From: Amphiura filiformis
Lineage: Eukaryota > Echinodermata > Ophiuroidea > Amphilepidida > Amphiuridae
Direction of reading: 5' to 3'
NCBI RefSeq assembly: GCF_039555335.1
Contig: NC_092642.1
Coordinates: forward strand, 56,337,776 to 56,401,775
DNA length: 64,000 nucleotides
Position numbers and translations under genes: made by a program. Numbering within the stretch: position 1 is the stretch's first letter; each line of letters begins with the position of its first letter. Below are positions 21,900 through 35,848 of this stretch, one piece after another. The notes under the pieces were generated by a model. It searched no databases. It was not told where the DNA came from and saw only the letters and a program-made list of their open reading frames with translations.

Positions 21900-23540
21900 A
21901 GCTTAATCAGCACTCTCCATTGCCTGCAGCTTATCAGCTACATAATACGGTAAAGCCTATTTTATTCCTTGTAGCGCCTAAAACTCAAACAAAGTACAGA
22001 ACGACTACCAAAGTTTCCAAGAATATCCCTGTACCTAATATCAGCTGCATAATACAGTTTAAAGTAGGCCTATAGTTTACTTCTTGAACCTTCTGTAACT
22101 CAAACAAAGTACAGAACAACTACCAAATTTTCTAATAATACCACCATGAGTATTTTACTAAATGAATCACAGCGTATTATGTATTATATACCTTAAGATC
22201 AAAGAGCTTGTGAGTGGGAAACTAACTTATGACAGACGCTGGTCTTCAGGTATAGGGCGTTTACGATCCATGTTAATTGGAACCTAAGCAAAATGAAATT
22301 AGTTAAGTGTTTTGGAGGGAAGTTTACAATTACATAAGGCTTCTTACAGGTGCTGTCAGGTTATATGGAGTGACCACTTAGTGGCCACATCCACAACTGC
22401 ACTTTTTCATTATCAAATGCTGGTTTATAATTTTGAAAACCATGTTATATGACCATCGGAAACTTTTTTATGGTATCCAAAACATATCCCTAATTCATTA
22501 ACCTCAATTTAGTGTCAATAAACTTGACTTGATATTACTTTAATTTGATCCAAAGCGGTGATGAAAATAAGTGCATGGAACAAACCGGAGGGGCACTCAC
22601 ATTTCCCAGCTATACGGGTATGTGCCACGGCGACGACCCCCTTTTTCAGAGCCGCTAGCCGTTCCTTAGACCCTCTGAATTCACTGATTGCCCGCTCTGA
22701 AGCCCCAAAATTTTTCTAGCCGTTCCATAGACCCTCAGATCATTGATTTCCGCTCTCATCGGCATCTTGACAGGCGTACGTGTTTTCTGTCCTACTATTT
22801 CAAGCCCAAAAGCTACTTTTGCAAGCCCAAAAACTTCAAAGGGAATTTTCCATAAATTTCTTCCCCATTGAAACACATTGTATTAGGAATAAGGTTAACT
22901 TTGGGCGGGATTTTGGGCTCCTTTAGTAGTGGCAACAGTAGTTTGTTGTTTATAAACAGCACTGCACTGCCGAGTGCCTGCCGCCGATGCCGATGCCTTC
23001 AGCTGATGAACATTTTGCTAGAAATAAATGATTTTGAGATCTCTTTTGGGAATAAAATTGCCAAATATGAGGAAAAGTACCTCAAATAATTGTGTGCACA
23101 TCCTTGCAGCTGGCCATAACAGTGAATTAAAAGGTAATTTACGATCTACTGGTCTAGTGGAATGGTGTCAAATTCTGCACACTTCACTCAATCATCTCAT
23201 GCAGTTCAATGTAGTCAAAATGTTTCTTGTGGGTTTGTTTTTATGGTGGGCTTTTATGTAATGCTGCTAGCTGCTGCTTGTTATAATTATCAGTAGGCTA
23301 ATAGCATAGATTGTAGGTCTGCAGGGTTTAGTAATTTTGATTCGAATGCTGTTTTGCTTTGCTGAGATTTTCATCGTAATAGGCCAAAACAGACCTATTT
23401 TGCATTAATGGTTTTGCTGATTTAATAAATTTAATTCACAATTCAAAGTGAAATCGGTTCCTTCAAAAATCTGTGGCAAAAACTTGAACGCTGGTTTGGC
23501 CTGCATGGTTTAGTTGCCGAGATTTTTCAGATTTTGGCGG

Positions 23541-23658
23541 CTGATCAGTTCCCAAGACCCCCTTTTGCCGGTCAAACAGTTCCTAAGACCCCCCTTTTTG
23601 ACCGGCCGATCAGTTCCCTAGACCCCTTTTTTGACCTGCCGATCAGTTCCTTAGACCT
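23541..23658. repeat. Degenerate tandem array of about 31 bp, 4 units
   Basis: GATCAGTTCCCAAGACCCCC-type units repeat four times. Related GCCGTTCCTTAGACCC and GCCGTTCCATAGACCC occur at 22640-22740. Confidence 0.7.
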
Positions 23659-23995
23659 CAAGTTCGAAGCTGGCGGTGGCACACCCCTACCAAAAAAAAA
23701 AAATTGGGGGCCCCCCCCCCCCTGGGAACAAACTTCCTGAAGATGTTAAGATTGTTAGACAATAAGCAGTTCAATGAGAAAATTGACAAGTAAAGTTCTG
23801 AAAAGGAAATAGGTATGGAAAGACTTTCAAAACCTATAATTTTATTTTCAACCCAAATGTAAAGATTAGCAAGTGTTCAGCTGGTTCGCCATCGGACAAG
23901 TTTAGAACTGTCAAGCTCTCACCAGGAGTAGCTCTGACTTCTTCAGGACAAAGTACCTTAGAATGAGACATGTAAGCCTCCCCTTGCCTACTGGT

Positions 23996-24011
23996 GGCTC
24001 TGAAAAGAGCC
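23996..24011 (-). ncRNA. Histone-type 3' stem-loop motif, perfect
   Basis: On the minus strand this reads AAC-GGCTCTTTTCAGAGCC-ACC, with a perfect 6-bp stem, the TTTC loop and the ACC that follows the stem in histone mRNAs. Upstream sequence on that strand has no histone open frame. Confidence 0.6.
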
Positions 24012-24446
24012 GTTCACTGAAGACTGCCCCTTGTCAACAGTGAACAAGCAAATGTAAAGATGTTGCAAAAGCATGACTGTCAGTTCTACAAATCATCACT
24101 AATCAAAAAGTTGTTACTAAATATCATGACTAGCCTGGTTTTATGTAGGCCTCCATCAAAAACCAACTTGAATATGAAATAATGTTCTTTGCACGCAAAT
24201 GATGACAATTTATCTAGTTCTATCATTCAACACTACAAACACTCACTATACCTATAGACATGTATCCTGTTTTGAGTGAGCTGTGCCTATAAGCCTAAAA
24301 ACAGAATATATCATGTCATATATCTTTTGAATCATAACATATGCAAAGTGAATTTAAAGGTACTGACTGTGATCCCAGTGAAAGCATTAAAAAATGTACG
24401 CATAAAGCTAAAAAGTGAATGTATTTTTTTCTCATATGAAGAAACT

Positions 24447-24662
24447 TATAGTTTGATCAGCTCGTAATCACCCGCCCTTATAATATCGTGGATTAATAAA
24501 TATATTTCATTTTGGGAATTGTCTTGTCACGTCTCACCACTGAATTTTAATTGAAGTCCTATACATTGTCTACAAATACAGACCATTAACATGGGTCTAC
24601 TTTTCGGCATAGTGATAAAAGCCTTTAATAGTTCCCGCCAATTACGAGCTGATCAAACTATA
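24447..24662. mobile_element. 216-bp TA-flanked inverted-repeat element
   Basis: TATAGTTTGATCAGCTCGTA and its exact complement at the right end. Flanking TA suggests a mariner-type MITE. Confidence 0.75.
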
Positions 24663-25968
24663 GGTTGTTTTCGTTGTTATCACTAACGCATGATATGTTT
24701 ATAGCACACCCATTTTTTGTACAAAAATGGGAAAAAAAATCTAGATTTTTTCATGTTTTTTACATTTTATGATGTATCAAAATCATTGATAGCAAGAATT
24801 TAAAAAAATAAATTACTTAAGAGTGAGACTTTCAGCTGACTTAAAAATTGGGCTGTGCAACTAACTATGTGGGGGGGGGGGGAGTGCCAGGGGGATGAGG
24901 AGGCACAAGCTTTATTTCACTACAAGTCTGGGACCAAGCAGCATTATTTTATAATTTTACCCTCCCTGTATCATAGGCAGGTATTAAATTATTGCATGCA
25001 ATCTTTGTATATAACCAAACATTTGTGTATAATGTGGTCACCCAACATTTGCCTGGTCAAATCAATTGAAGCAATTTAGCAAAAGCCAACTTCCTTCCTT
25101 CCAGTTTATCTTTACTTCAGATATAATCTTATTATAGTATTGTTATGAATTTAAAAAAATCTTTTGAATCATTAATTCTCATAATTTGATAGTCAATCAG
25201 GTCACTTGCTTATGTAATTATGTCTGGAGATAATGTATTAGGATTTTTTTACTGGTTGAATATTTTTATACTCGATGCATTTTCAACCTGAATGAGTTTT
25301 ACAGGATATTATTAGCATTGGGATTTAGTCAGGTATAAATAAACGTTGTCAATACGTTGGTTAATACAAGTCTGCCATTAGCTAATCAGACGTACAACAA
25401 ATTCTCTTTATCATGTTATAAGATATAAATAATGTGGAGGCATTGTATCAGTTAATAAAATTGCACTCTTCTACTTAGTTCAAGATCTTATTTAAAAAAA
25501 AAAAACTTCAGATCTTAATAAAATAATTCAAAAATAGATAAAAAATGATGTAAAGTAATTAAGGCCAAATAAAAAAATAAACATGTTTCACATCCCCTCC
25601 CACTTCCTTTTTTTAGGTTTCTTCAATTTTATTTTTATTTTTTGAAATTCAGTTATAACTTTTCAAAAATATGTCTAGGAAGTAGAGATGCTTTCTATAG
25701 CCTTGCTAATATACAAGAAACACTTTTTAAAGGTTTTATGATAGTTAGAGGGGGTCTATCTCTCAGAACAACAAATAAAAAGAGGCCTCCTCCTTTTTCC
25801 AGGCATTATTGTACGCTAAAAACAGCTCTAATTATGGGTATTTACATCGAGTTTGCGATAAAAAATAAAAAGCCCCCTCTTCCTCCTTTTTTTCAAAAAC
25901 CCGGACGTGAAACATGTTTTTTTATTTTACTTGGCCTAATATAAAAAATTAAATTAAAAAGGATTCTT

Positions 25969-26133
<165 letters not shown>

Positions 26134-26565
26134 AAGCTACATTTTTCTCATTACAGAATTATTTGTTGAATTGTTTGCAAGTCATGTATCTTCGGGCATT
26201 GGAAGGCCATTATATATAGTAAGGTTGCAAAAATAATGTCGGGTGACAATCGCAATATAGGGCAGCAAAAGTACAGCTCGAATACAACATTGGTACAATG
26301 TAATAAAGAAAATTATAGCATACTACCCCTAAAATGGGTCTGAACATGATAGTGAACCAAATTCTGCAAAAATCCTACAGGATGACATTTATGTTGTTGG
26401 AGTCACTGGTCGTGTTCCTTCTGTACTAGGACCCCGCTTGTACCATCAAAGGCTCTCCCTTTATTACTACCTCATCATTTTAGTGTTATTCTTAATGTAA
26501 ACAAATATTCCATCCATTGACATTCAACCCAATAGGCCTACTCATCACATATCCCTGTCGCCTAC

Positions 26566-26729
26566 CTTATTTCATCATCATCTAAACTCCGATCCGACTC
26601 CTCTACGCTCGTTGTATCATCCTCAACACTCAAATCTAGATCTTTAGGTCTTGTTCTAAAAGAGACAACCCTCAGTTGCTTTCTCATTCTCTTAAAATCC
26701 GGGCTCTGAAACTCCTCATTTTCCTCCAT
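26566..26729 (-). CDS. Alternative first coding exon A of the IQSEC/BRAG-like gene
   Basis: This exon starts at an ATG with purine at -3 and G at +4. It reads MEENEEFQSPDFKRMRKQLR, then VVSFRTRPKDLDLSVEDD, then TTSVEESDRSLDDDEI, about 54 residues rich in acidic and Ser residues. It ends in phase 2 at donor GTAGGC. The next exon (17057) starts with one base, so the junction is in frame and gives a Ser codon. No family domain is recognised in this peptide. The assignment rests on the open frame, the splice donor, the exact phase match and position on the gene's strand. It could instead belong to a short unrelated transcript. Confidence 0.72.
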
Positions 26730-29700
26730 GACGACAAGACAGGCTTATTCCTTCTGATAATATGATCACAACAGAACTATAAACAATGCATAAACAAATC
26801 CCACAGAATATATGTATCTCACAGCTTCACTAGTTTCCTTATAATCACTGCAATATACACTCCACAGAGATACAATCACTGACAATAGCCAAGCAGATTA
26901 AATCCAACTTCCCTCTGCTTGACTAGACTAGACAATCAACTGTGTTACACATCCCGCCTCGATACAAAGGCCGCAAATAAACAACCTTCTTATTCCACAT
27001 TAGGCAAGTTTGTCAGTTGCTGCTCTTTAGTGTGATTGACAGGTGTTACTAGAAGTTTTCATCCCACGAGGGTGTGGCGTCTGGTGGTGTAAAAAGCACC
27101 CAATTTTACCTATTGGATTTTCCTTTGAGTGGCAAAAACTGCCAGCACGTTGCAGCGTTATGATGCAAAAATGAATGAAATTCTTCCTTGCCCTTTGGAT
27201 ATAAAATGGGAAAAATGCCAACAAATCTAGATGAAAGTTGACAAAATAAGCCCAATTGTAAGGTTAAGGTGAATATTGGCAACACCGACTGACAAAGCTA
27301 AGGAAGTGAGGCACAGGATGAGGTACCCAAGGTACAGGAAGTCACGCCTGGTTAACTCTGGAATACACATCAGGCTGACATCACTACTATTATGTACAAA
27401 TCTCAGGTGACAGACTTGTCAGACTATGCAAAATATTGTGCTATAAATAATTAATCGATACTACAAATCTCGCAGATACGATACGTATATTGAAATAATT
27501 ATGTCCTGAGTGAATAACTTTGGAAGGCGTCGCATCTGCTCTTTACTGATTGGTGCAGCGCCTGACAAAGGTTTCCCTCCACAAACAACACTTGATGCAA
27601 TGTTCGTCATCTTCAGATATCAGATACCCAAGAAAGTATAAACCCATAAACACTGACACTGAATAAATATGGTAGTATGTCAGCCCTGTATAGTGCATAC
27701 AAAGTTTGAAAGTCTTACCGGCTACTGTACGCAGGTTTGTTATGTAAATTTCTCATCAAGCGAAGAAATTATTATGATTTTTTTTTATACATTCAGGAAC
27801 TTTTAGATGCACACTTGTGACACATAAAATATCACATCGGCTTTTATAGAAGTAAATACAAATTAGTTAATTATTCACCACTTTTAGATGAAAATTTCTC
27901 ATTTTCAATTCAGTGTCTGTGAAATACATTCATTTTACAGACTCTAAACATGAGACTGATTGAGACATTTGGGGTTAAATTATCTGGGACGTTATGCACT
28001 TTATAATTTTTTAACAAGTCCAAAAACCTTCAAATAAGCACATCTAGATCCACATGAAAATATTCATTTCCCAAAGACATGCAAGACAATATCCAGTCCC
28101 TGAGAAAAACCATACAAAGTTCACTGTCATAGTAAAGCGTGTACTTCCGTCCGCTCAGGAATAACAGGAAGATTGCTACGTAAACTTTCAATTATAGGGA
28201 TCCTTGATTGCCTACATCATTTGTCATTTTATAGGGTGTTACCTAGAGAACAATCATAACACTACCAACCATACCCCATTGGAATATCTTGTCTAGTGGC
28301 AGGTTCCCGGGGGGCATGGGGGAATATTCCCCCAGTCATAACTCTTGCTCCCCCAGTTTAACTCAAAATTAGGAAATTTTCTACTTTTTGGGTCAATTTT
28401 TAGCAAAATTTGTTGATTCCCCCACCCAAATCACTATTCTCCCAATGCCCCCCCCCCCCAAAAAAAAATCTTGGCCCCACTGATCTTGTCCCCCTAATTT
28501 TGGATTTTTATGTCTTTTTGACCATTTTCCATCCCCTGTCCAGCCTAGAAAATTGTGGCTATGCTACTGGAGTACAGGGTGTCCCAAAATGAAGTGCCCA
28601 TCCATGTGAGTTTTACTTAAAGATTAAAATATGGTTAAAGATAAAAATCTTGTTTCCTTAAAAACTAAACATAGCGAGGTGGGGAGGAGAGATAGGGGCA
28701 TTCCCCTTTGAATCCGGAAATAGTCGATTTGGTAACAAAATTAATAACCTTTCGTCATTACAATAACTTAACATTCTGTCAAAATATTAGAAATTATGGA
28801 ACTGAAACTGCAAATATTGTGTCATTTCAAGCCAACTTTAAATTTGGTCAGAATTGGCTCCTAACTATTTCACAGCCTTGGTATCACACCCACACTCACC
28901 GTGCTAAAATTTAAACAATAACTTCGACAATATTACACACTCTTCAATTGCTTCAATTGAACATGTTGAATAGAATATTATAAAAGTGCTTGGTTACAGA
29001 GTAGAAACATGCACAACAACATAGTAAACAATGTCTGATAGACAGATCACAAGACCAGCAATAACTAATATTCTAGGCAATAAATGCATTCAATTTCATA
29101 CTTCAGCAATATTACCGATACTTGTTTACTAACTAGAAACACTGGTGTTGCCATGGAAATTGTGTCAGACAGATCTAGAGACATGATGAAAATATTCAAT
29201 AATCATCACACAACTCAATGCATAAGCCAGAAATATGATGTTACCTAGGTTGTTTTTTACCAAATTTACATAAATTATATCAATTAAAATATTAGCTACA
29301 TGATGTTGTTGTATGATTCCAACAAACCTGTGGAATTTCTTATTGTATTATGTGAAAGTAGCTTGTTGTCATGGCAAACAATGGCTGACAGATAGTTATT
29401 ATTGACCACCTTGCCAATTTAGTTTCCATCATTTGAAAGCAGTTAGTCAATTGATTATGTTTACCAAAATAGCCGAGAATCAATAATAAACAACGTCAGA
29501 ACGATGAAACTGTGGAGTGAACCCTGGGAATGGTCGGGGTCAATTGTTGTAGACAGAGGCTAATTTATAAAAGAAAGAATTAATGAAACAGAGAGAATGA
29601 TAGAATGAAGAGAAAGAAAGAACAAATGCAAAAAGCTAAAAAATTAAAGAGGAAAGGCTCTACCAGCACCACAGCCAGCACCACAGCCAACAAATGTTGT

Positions 29701-30040
29701 ACAAAATTGGAAATTTCATTTTTGGATATTTACTGTGGGAATGGGGGGGGGGGGGGAGTATTCTGACTTGCATGTTTTCCCCCATGCCCCTTGTGGTGCT
29801 GCTACTGATCATACGCATTGCATGCATGCTACAGAAATGAAATAAAATAAACAACTATGTATAGTTTGAATGAACTGATTATTATGACTAATTGACAGCA
29901 TATTGAAAATGGCTTGTAACCATGGTAACTTATCTAAATCAATTAAGTGACACTTAAATCTGGAGATCTAACATCAGATTTAAGATTTAACTCTATATTG
30001 AATTAGTTCATACTTATCCAATCATCAATTCACATTGAAA

Positions 30041-30226
30041 TGGGTAATTCAATTTGAAATCCATACACCCCCTATGGAAGACATGACCTTAATCTTCCAC
30101 ACAGAGTGTGTGAATTTCAAATGCGAGTTACCCAAATGGGTGGCTCAATTGAAATCTACACCCCTGTGTAGGAGATTAAGGTCACATCTTCTATAGGGGT
30201 GTATGGATTTTAACTGGAACAGCCCA
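30041..30226. mobile_element. GGGCTATTCCA palindromic family, copy 5
   Basis: Left end has drifted (GGGTAATTCAATTTGAAATC). The right end is TTTTAACTGGAACAGCCC. Arms with ACACAGAGTGTGTGAA and CCCTGTGTAGGAG are present. Confidence 0.7.
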
Positions 30227-31108
30227 ACAGATCTAAGCAATTCACCAATGTGTTTTTCAGCACATTTATAATTAATGTACCGACCAACGTCAATACGTCA
30301 TATATAAAATTCATTATGAATAGATGGTTTCCATTAAGTCAGATCAATACCGTCAACTACAATGAGTAAAATACCAACATGAAAATCTATACTTGCAGCA
30401 ATTAATATCATATGAACGAGAGGTTAGTTACAGAGGATGATTTAAGGAAGCCCCATCATGCACTGTAAAAGTGTTATCACTAGAGTTTCAACTGCCACTT
30501 TACTTTTCAAATCCCATTGAACTCTGTGCAAAAGATGTTGTTTTAGAATTGCCCGTGTGTCATTATTACTTGGTCGATTTCAGATCTAAAGTGATGTATG
30601 CATGAAGGATAATTCACACCTTCTGTAGATAACATAAAATGTGAAATCGACTGGCATTTTGAATGTGTATTTATTGTAAATATATCAGTCCAAATTCAAA
30701 TTTAACCATGCACGTGTGTATGCAGTGGGCGGGCAGTGGTGTCATGTTCACTCACACAGCTGTGCTAACCGCAAGACTTGCTGGGAAGTGCTTAAATCAT
30801 CCTCTGGGTTAGTTACATGGTACAATATAATTGCTTTTTGACCAAATCAGACATTTTGCAAAATGTCTGCAAATTTTTTATTTTTTTAAATATTTTTCAA
30901 ATTTTCATCATTCTCTGAATTAATCATACCCAGAATTGATCAGGTGATTTCTAAAAGTAAGTGTTATCATATAAAGTGCATTTAAGTTATATCTTTAACA
31001 AATTTGAAGGAAAAAAATGCAAGTTGTGAAAATGATGTGATATGAAATAGGTATAAATGCATCAGATGACAGCAAATCAACTACAAGTGACAGTCCAATC
31101 TCAGTTCT

Positions 31109-31263
31109 GGGCTATTCCAGTTGAAATCCATCCACCCTCTATGGAAAACATGACATTAATCTACACAGGGGGAATAGATTTCAAATGGAGTTGCCGTTGC
31201 TGTTTGGAATATTAAGGACATGTCTTCCATAAGAGGTATATGGATTACGACGGGAAAAGTCCA
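31109..31263. mobile_element. GGGCTATTCCA palindromic family, copy 6 (internally shortened)
   Basis: GGGCTATTCCAGTTGAAATC at the left; a decayed right end (GATTACGACGGGAAAAGTCC). It sits 76 bp from the TTAA element at 31339. Confidence 0.65.
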
Positions 31264-31338
31264 TTTCACGACACAGATAATATTTCATCTTGCATGATAA
31301 TTGTTGTTCCGTGGCCTCCATTCTATAGCATTCGGTGC

Positions 31339-31552
31339 TTAACCCCCTGAGCACTACCTGCCGATCTAACATTGCTTCTGATTGGTCAATTACATGATAT
31401 CTTCACTGTAATCACCAATCAGAATGGAGCTTTGTAAATAATTCACCCCAATTTTTTGCATGGTGAAATTATTCTAACAATGTTGCTGATTGGTCCAATT
31501 GATAATAAAAACTTCTTTTTGGCCAATTGGCAGGTAGTTCTCGTGGAGTTAA
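31339..31552 (-). mobile_element. TTAA-flanked CCAAT-rich MITE, copy 4 (inverted)
   Basis: Same family in the opposite orientation. TTAA at 31339-31342 and 31549-31552. Confidence 0.8.
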
Positions 31553-32028
31553 TCCGTCAGATGACCGACCACGATAGGTGAACGACAAACAATCAGTAAA
31601 TATGACTGAGTCTCTATGCTGTGAAATCTAATTACATGCCAGTGATAGTAGTGAGATCTTAAATCGAGTTTGCCTCGGATATTCCTTGTTTGGTTGGACA
31701 TTTAGAGTGCATTGATTCAACTGGAAAGAAAGGAAATTTTTGCGCTGCGTATATTTTCACGTTCAAAGCGACTACCGCAAAAATAATAACACACAAATAT
31801 ATTGCTTTTGTGTATAGGTCAATTAGGTCAACATAGGTGTACTTGAAATCGTGAAATAAAACCAAATGAAATGGTGCATATTTCGCAAAGTGCAAAAAAT
31901 TAAAAGTGCCAAATTTTGCAGTTTTACAGTATACAGGAATATCTGAACTGCACAAATAAAGTGCCCTACGGCAGTATCATATTATGAAGATGAATCAAAT
32001 TTTGTTATATATTTGATCAATTAGTAAA

Positions 32029-33091
32029 ATGACTTGTACCTTGGAACCTTTGCTATGTATTATACTTATCAATGTACATGTATGGATGCTCTCATTATCA
32101 CGAGTGAACTACCGGTGTATTTTTATGTTAAAATGAACCACTTCAATGGACTAAATTTAACCGACATGTACCTTGGTACGGAACCTTTGCTATATATTAA
32201 TACTTATCAATCTATGATGCTCTTGTTAACACACAGCAAGTGATCTACTGGTGTATTTTTATGTTCAAATGAACTACTTCATTGGACTAAATTTAACTGA
32301 CTTATACCTTGGTACCTTTGCTATATTATATATTAATACTTATCGATCTATGATGCTCTTGTTAACACACAGCAAGTGATCTACTGGTGTATTTTTATGT
32401 TAAAATGAACTACTTCATTGGACTAAATTTAACTGACTTATACCTTGGTACCTTTGCTATATATTAATACTTATCGATCTATGATGCTCTTGTTAACACA
32501 CAGCAAGTGATCTACTGGTGTATTTTTATGTTAAAATGAACTACTTCATTGGACTAAATTTAACTGACTTATACCTTGGTACCTTTGCTATATTATATAT
32601 TAATACTTATCGATCTATGATGCTCTTGTTAACACACAGCAAGTGATCTACTGGTGTATTTTTATGTTAAAATGAACTACTTCATTGGACTAAATTTAAC
32701 TGACTTATACCTTGGTACCTTTGCTATATATTATACTTGTCAATCTATGATGCTCTTGTTAACACTCAGCAAATTAACTACCGGTGTATTTTGATGTTAA
32801 AATGAACCACAAAATGGACTAAATTTAACTGACTTATACCTTGGTACCTTTGCTGTAGGCCTATATTATACTTATCCATCTATGATGCTATTGTTAACAC
32901 TCAGCAAATTAACTACCGGTGTATTTTGATGTTAAAATGAACCACAAAATGGACTAAATTTAACTGACTTGTATAAAGTACCGTTGCTATATAATACTTA
33001 TCAATCTATGACATTCTTGTTAACACTCAGCAAATGTACTGCTATAAGTGTATTTTTATGTTAAAATGAACCACTTTATTGGACTAAATTT
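32029..33091. repeat. Minisatellite, about 8 units of 131-137 bp
   Basis: Each unit has ACCTTGGTACCTTTGCTATA, GATGCTCTTGTTAACAC, CTACTGGTGTATTTTTATGT and GGACTAAATTTAACTGACTT. Units start near 32029, 32161, 32298, 32435, 32566, 32702, 32831 and 32966. The middle units (32298-32702) are nearly identical and the outer ones diverged. TA repeats next to the start of each unit vary in length. Confidence 0.92.
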
Positions 33092-35548
33092 AAGTTCAAT
33101 GCAACATTTATTATCATATATTTTTAACAAAATCGTAAAGGTTATTATAATTCGGAGCTAATTTTGTATGCAGCTGTATATCATGTTGTCCTTATGCTAT
33201 AAAATACAATGCATGAATATATAACAATTCTTGCTAATGCCCACCTGCCTACAACTTGTCTCGCAATTTATTGCATGCAATCACTTTACCTGATGATGAT
33301 AACTATATTTTTTCTGCTAACAATTTGTTTTGCAATTAGTAGCTATAGATCAATTCTGTACAAGTTATCTTGACCATACCTATATGATATTCAGTACCCC
33401 TTCTACTACCAAATATACCGGTACTTGTATGCTAATGAGTATCCCTATATATGGTAATTCATCACCTGGTTTACTATCAATATATCAATTATTCTGTAGA
33501 GGAAACCGGGGGCCAGGTGATGTTGAATACTAATTAGCTACCTCATCGCATCATCAGTTTGTTCATTCATTCGTTACGGTATCCTCCCAAAGGCGAGTAC
33601 ATCAACCTCCTGGTATCTGTGTTACATTTTGATGTGTACACCACCCCGGGTACACCACTACACTGGACTCCGCAAACATCCTTAGGATAAGCTGGTGTTG
33701 GTATTGCATTTTGATGGGCACATAATACTACTACTGGTCTCGGCTAAACAACTTTGAAGGAAAAGAAAGTCGCATTTACCAATCACACTGAAATCACAGT
33801 CCTATGTTGACATTGAAATCCATATACTCTATTATAATGGGGGTATGGTATATACTCTACACCGTAATCCTCACTAAACCCTACACTAAGAACCACTGGA
33901 CCAATACTAGGCATATTTGCACTTATTTGAATGCATTTTGCATGTATATTTCATATATGTACATAAAAATGTTCTATTCTGATAATTTTGTCATTCCGGT
34001 AATTTTTATTGTAATCTTCGTCTAAATGAAATGTTTGAACGGAAAGGGGTTAAACATCTCGCCAGGATTTCATACCATTTATCACATATTTTCATTTCAA
34101 ATAATGTATATTTATTATGCACTTGATAATAAAAAATCAGTAAAAATAACATTCTCTTCCTAGGAAGGGAAGGGGAAAGGTAATATGGCTGACAGGATTT
34201 TTTCCTCTCACTCCGAGATGTAAAAATATTGGGCTTCCTTGTCCTCCGGCACCTGTATCAACTATAGGGCGTTTTAATCGAACCTGGCCCTCAACTTCGG
34301 ATCAATTGAAACAATTTTTTTTAAATTTTGTAACAAATAATTTCAAAATTCCCACAATTATAGGTGAAAATATTATCATAATGCTCCTATGAGTATGTGA
34401 CCCCTATAGTTATAACAACTGTTTGGTTAGATTTGGGGGTCATAATGTATTTCATACTGAACGTACTATAGCGTCCTGTCAATGTATCATTATTTGAGTA
34501 TTGGTGATAAATGTACCTGAGGTATTATATCATCGTACCAGGTGATTTCTAAGGAAGACATTACAGATGAGTCAGTTAAGCTCAAAATATTTATGTAAAG
34601 ATGTCCGATAAAGATGTGGATTAGAAGATGAATGTCTTCTCTGACCGCTACTAATATAGTAAATCATCCAATAATCATGAAACGAGCCGTAGATAATGAT
34701 AGACAATCCATGAAGAATTATGCTGGAATTGGAATACAAAGTAGATAGATGCAATTGTAATACTCTCATACACAAATCACACAGAAATTATGATAAAAAC
34801 AAGGAATTCGTTATTTTCAACAAATAATAAATTAATATCCAGAGTGCATCAGACAGGTGTGGATATTCACATACAATGAACCAAGCCATGTGGGGATGAT
34901 AATAAATGCAGCTTGTCAACAAGGAAGATCATGGAATTACTATTAATATTATCACACATTAGTACCCAGAGTGCATCACACAAGTGTAAATATTCACATA
35001 CACAGAACCAAGCCCAAGAGAGATGATACATATAAATGCAGGCGGTTGTCCGTTTGCCGTACGACATTTTCTCCGTCAGCCTCAAGCGATGGCGGTGAAA
35101 TATGTCGCAAATATATAGAGGATGATTAGAATTAATAAAGGATCTGTCACTGCCAACGCCGGGGTGAACTATGAAAGATCACCACTAAGGTGTTTTTTCG
35201 GACATTGCTGGCATGCGATGCTACGACAAGCAATGAACGTTCACGATACAAGGTGTTTTGAACCATGCTCACATTTAAGGACATGTTTGACATTTACGAG
35301 CGATGATGACACCGTGATCTGTACACAGTTTGTGATTCGATAAACACATAATCATGATAATGTAAATTTCGTGTCAAGATTCAAAGCGACTGCTGACTTC
35401 AGACTAATGCTCAAAGTAGCACACATATCATTCATTTGACCAATGCCATATGACTTTAAAACCCAACTGCAGTTGGGCCTGGTTTTTAAACAGTCCGATG
35501 TGGTTTTTTATTTGAACTTTTTAAGAGCAGTAACTATATTCTTGATAT

Positions 35549-35848
35549 TTAAAGCCATATTATAACATTTGCTGAGGAGGATGCCCTCAATATTTTTCAA
35601 TATTTTTTTGTCAAAATCCGAGATTTTGAATAAAACGCAGGAACCGTCGTTTTATTATTAGGATCGTACCATAACACGACCGAAGGAATGATATGTATTG
35701 GCAACATCGGCGCTGGTAGTAAATTCCAATTTTCTTTGCTTTGTTCGGCTCAAAAATAAAAGGGGATATATCTGACAGTAAAAGCTAACATTTTATGGCA
35801 AAGAAATGCTAATCTATTTTATATGAAAATGTTATAACATGGCTTTAA
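35549..35848. mobile_element. 300-bp inverted-repeat element with TTAA ends
   Basis: TTAAAGCCATATTATAACAT at the left and ATGTTATAACATGGCTTTAA at the right. Confidence 0.7.

Noticed and set aside
23996..24400. A histone gene upstream of the perfect 3' stem-loop
   Set aside because: No histone-like peptide occurs in any minus-strand frame upstream, so only the motif is reported.
32029..33091. Regular array that might be taken for CRISPR
   Set aside because: Units are about 135 bp with no distinct spacers, no cas genes, and the DNA is eukaryotic.
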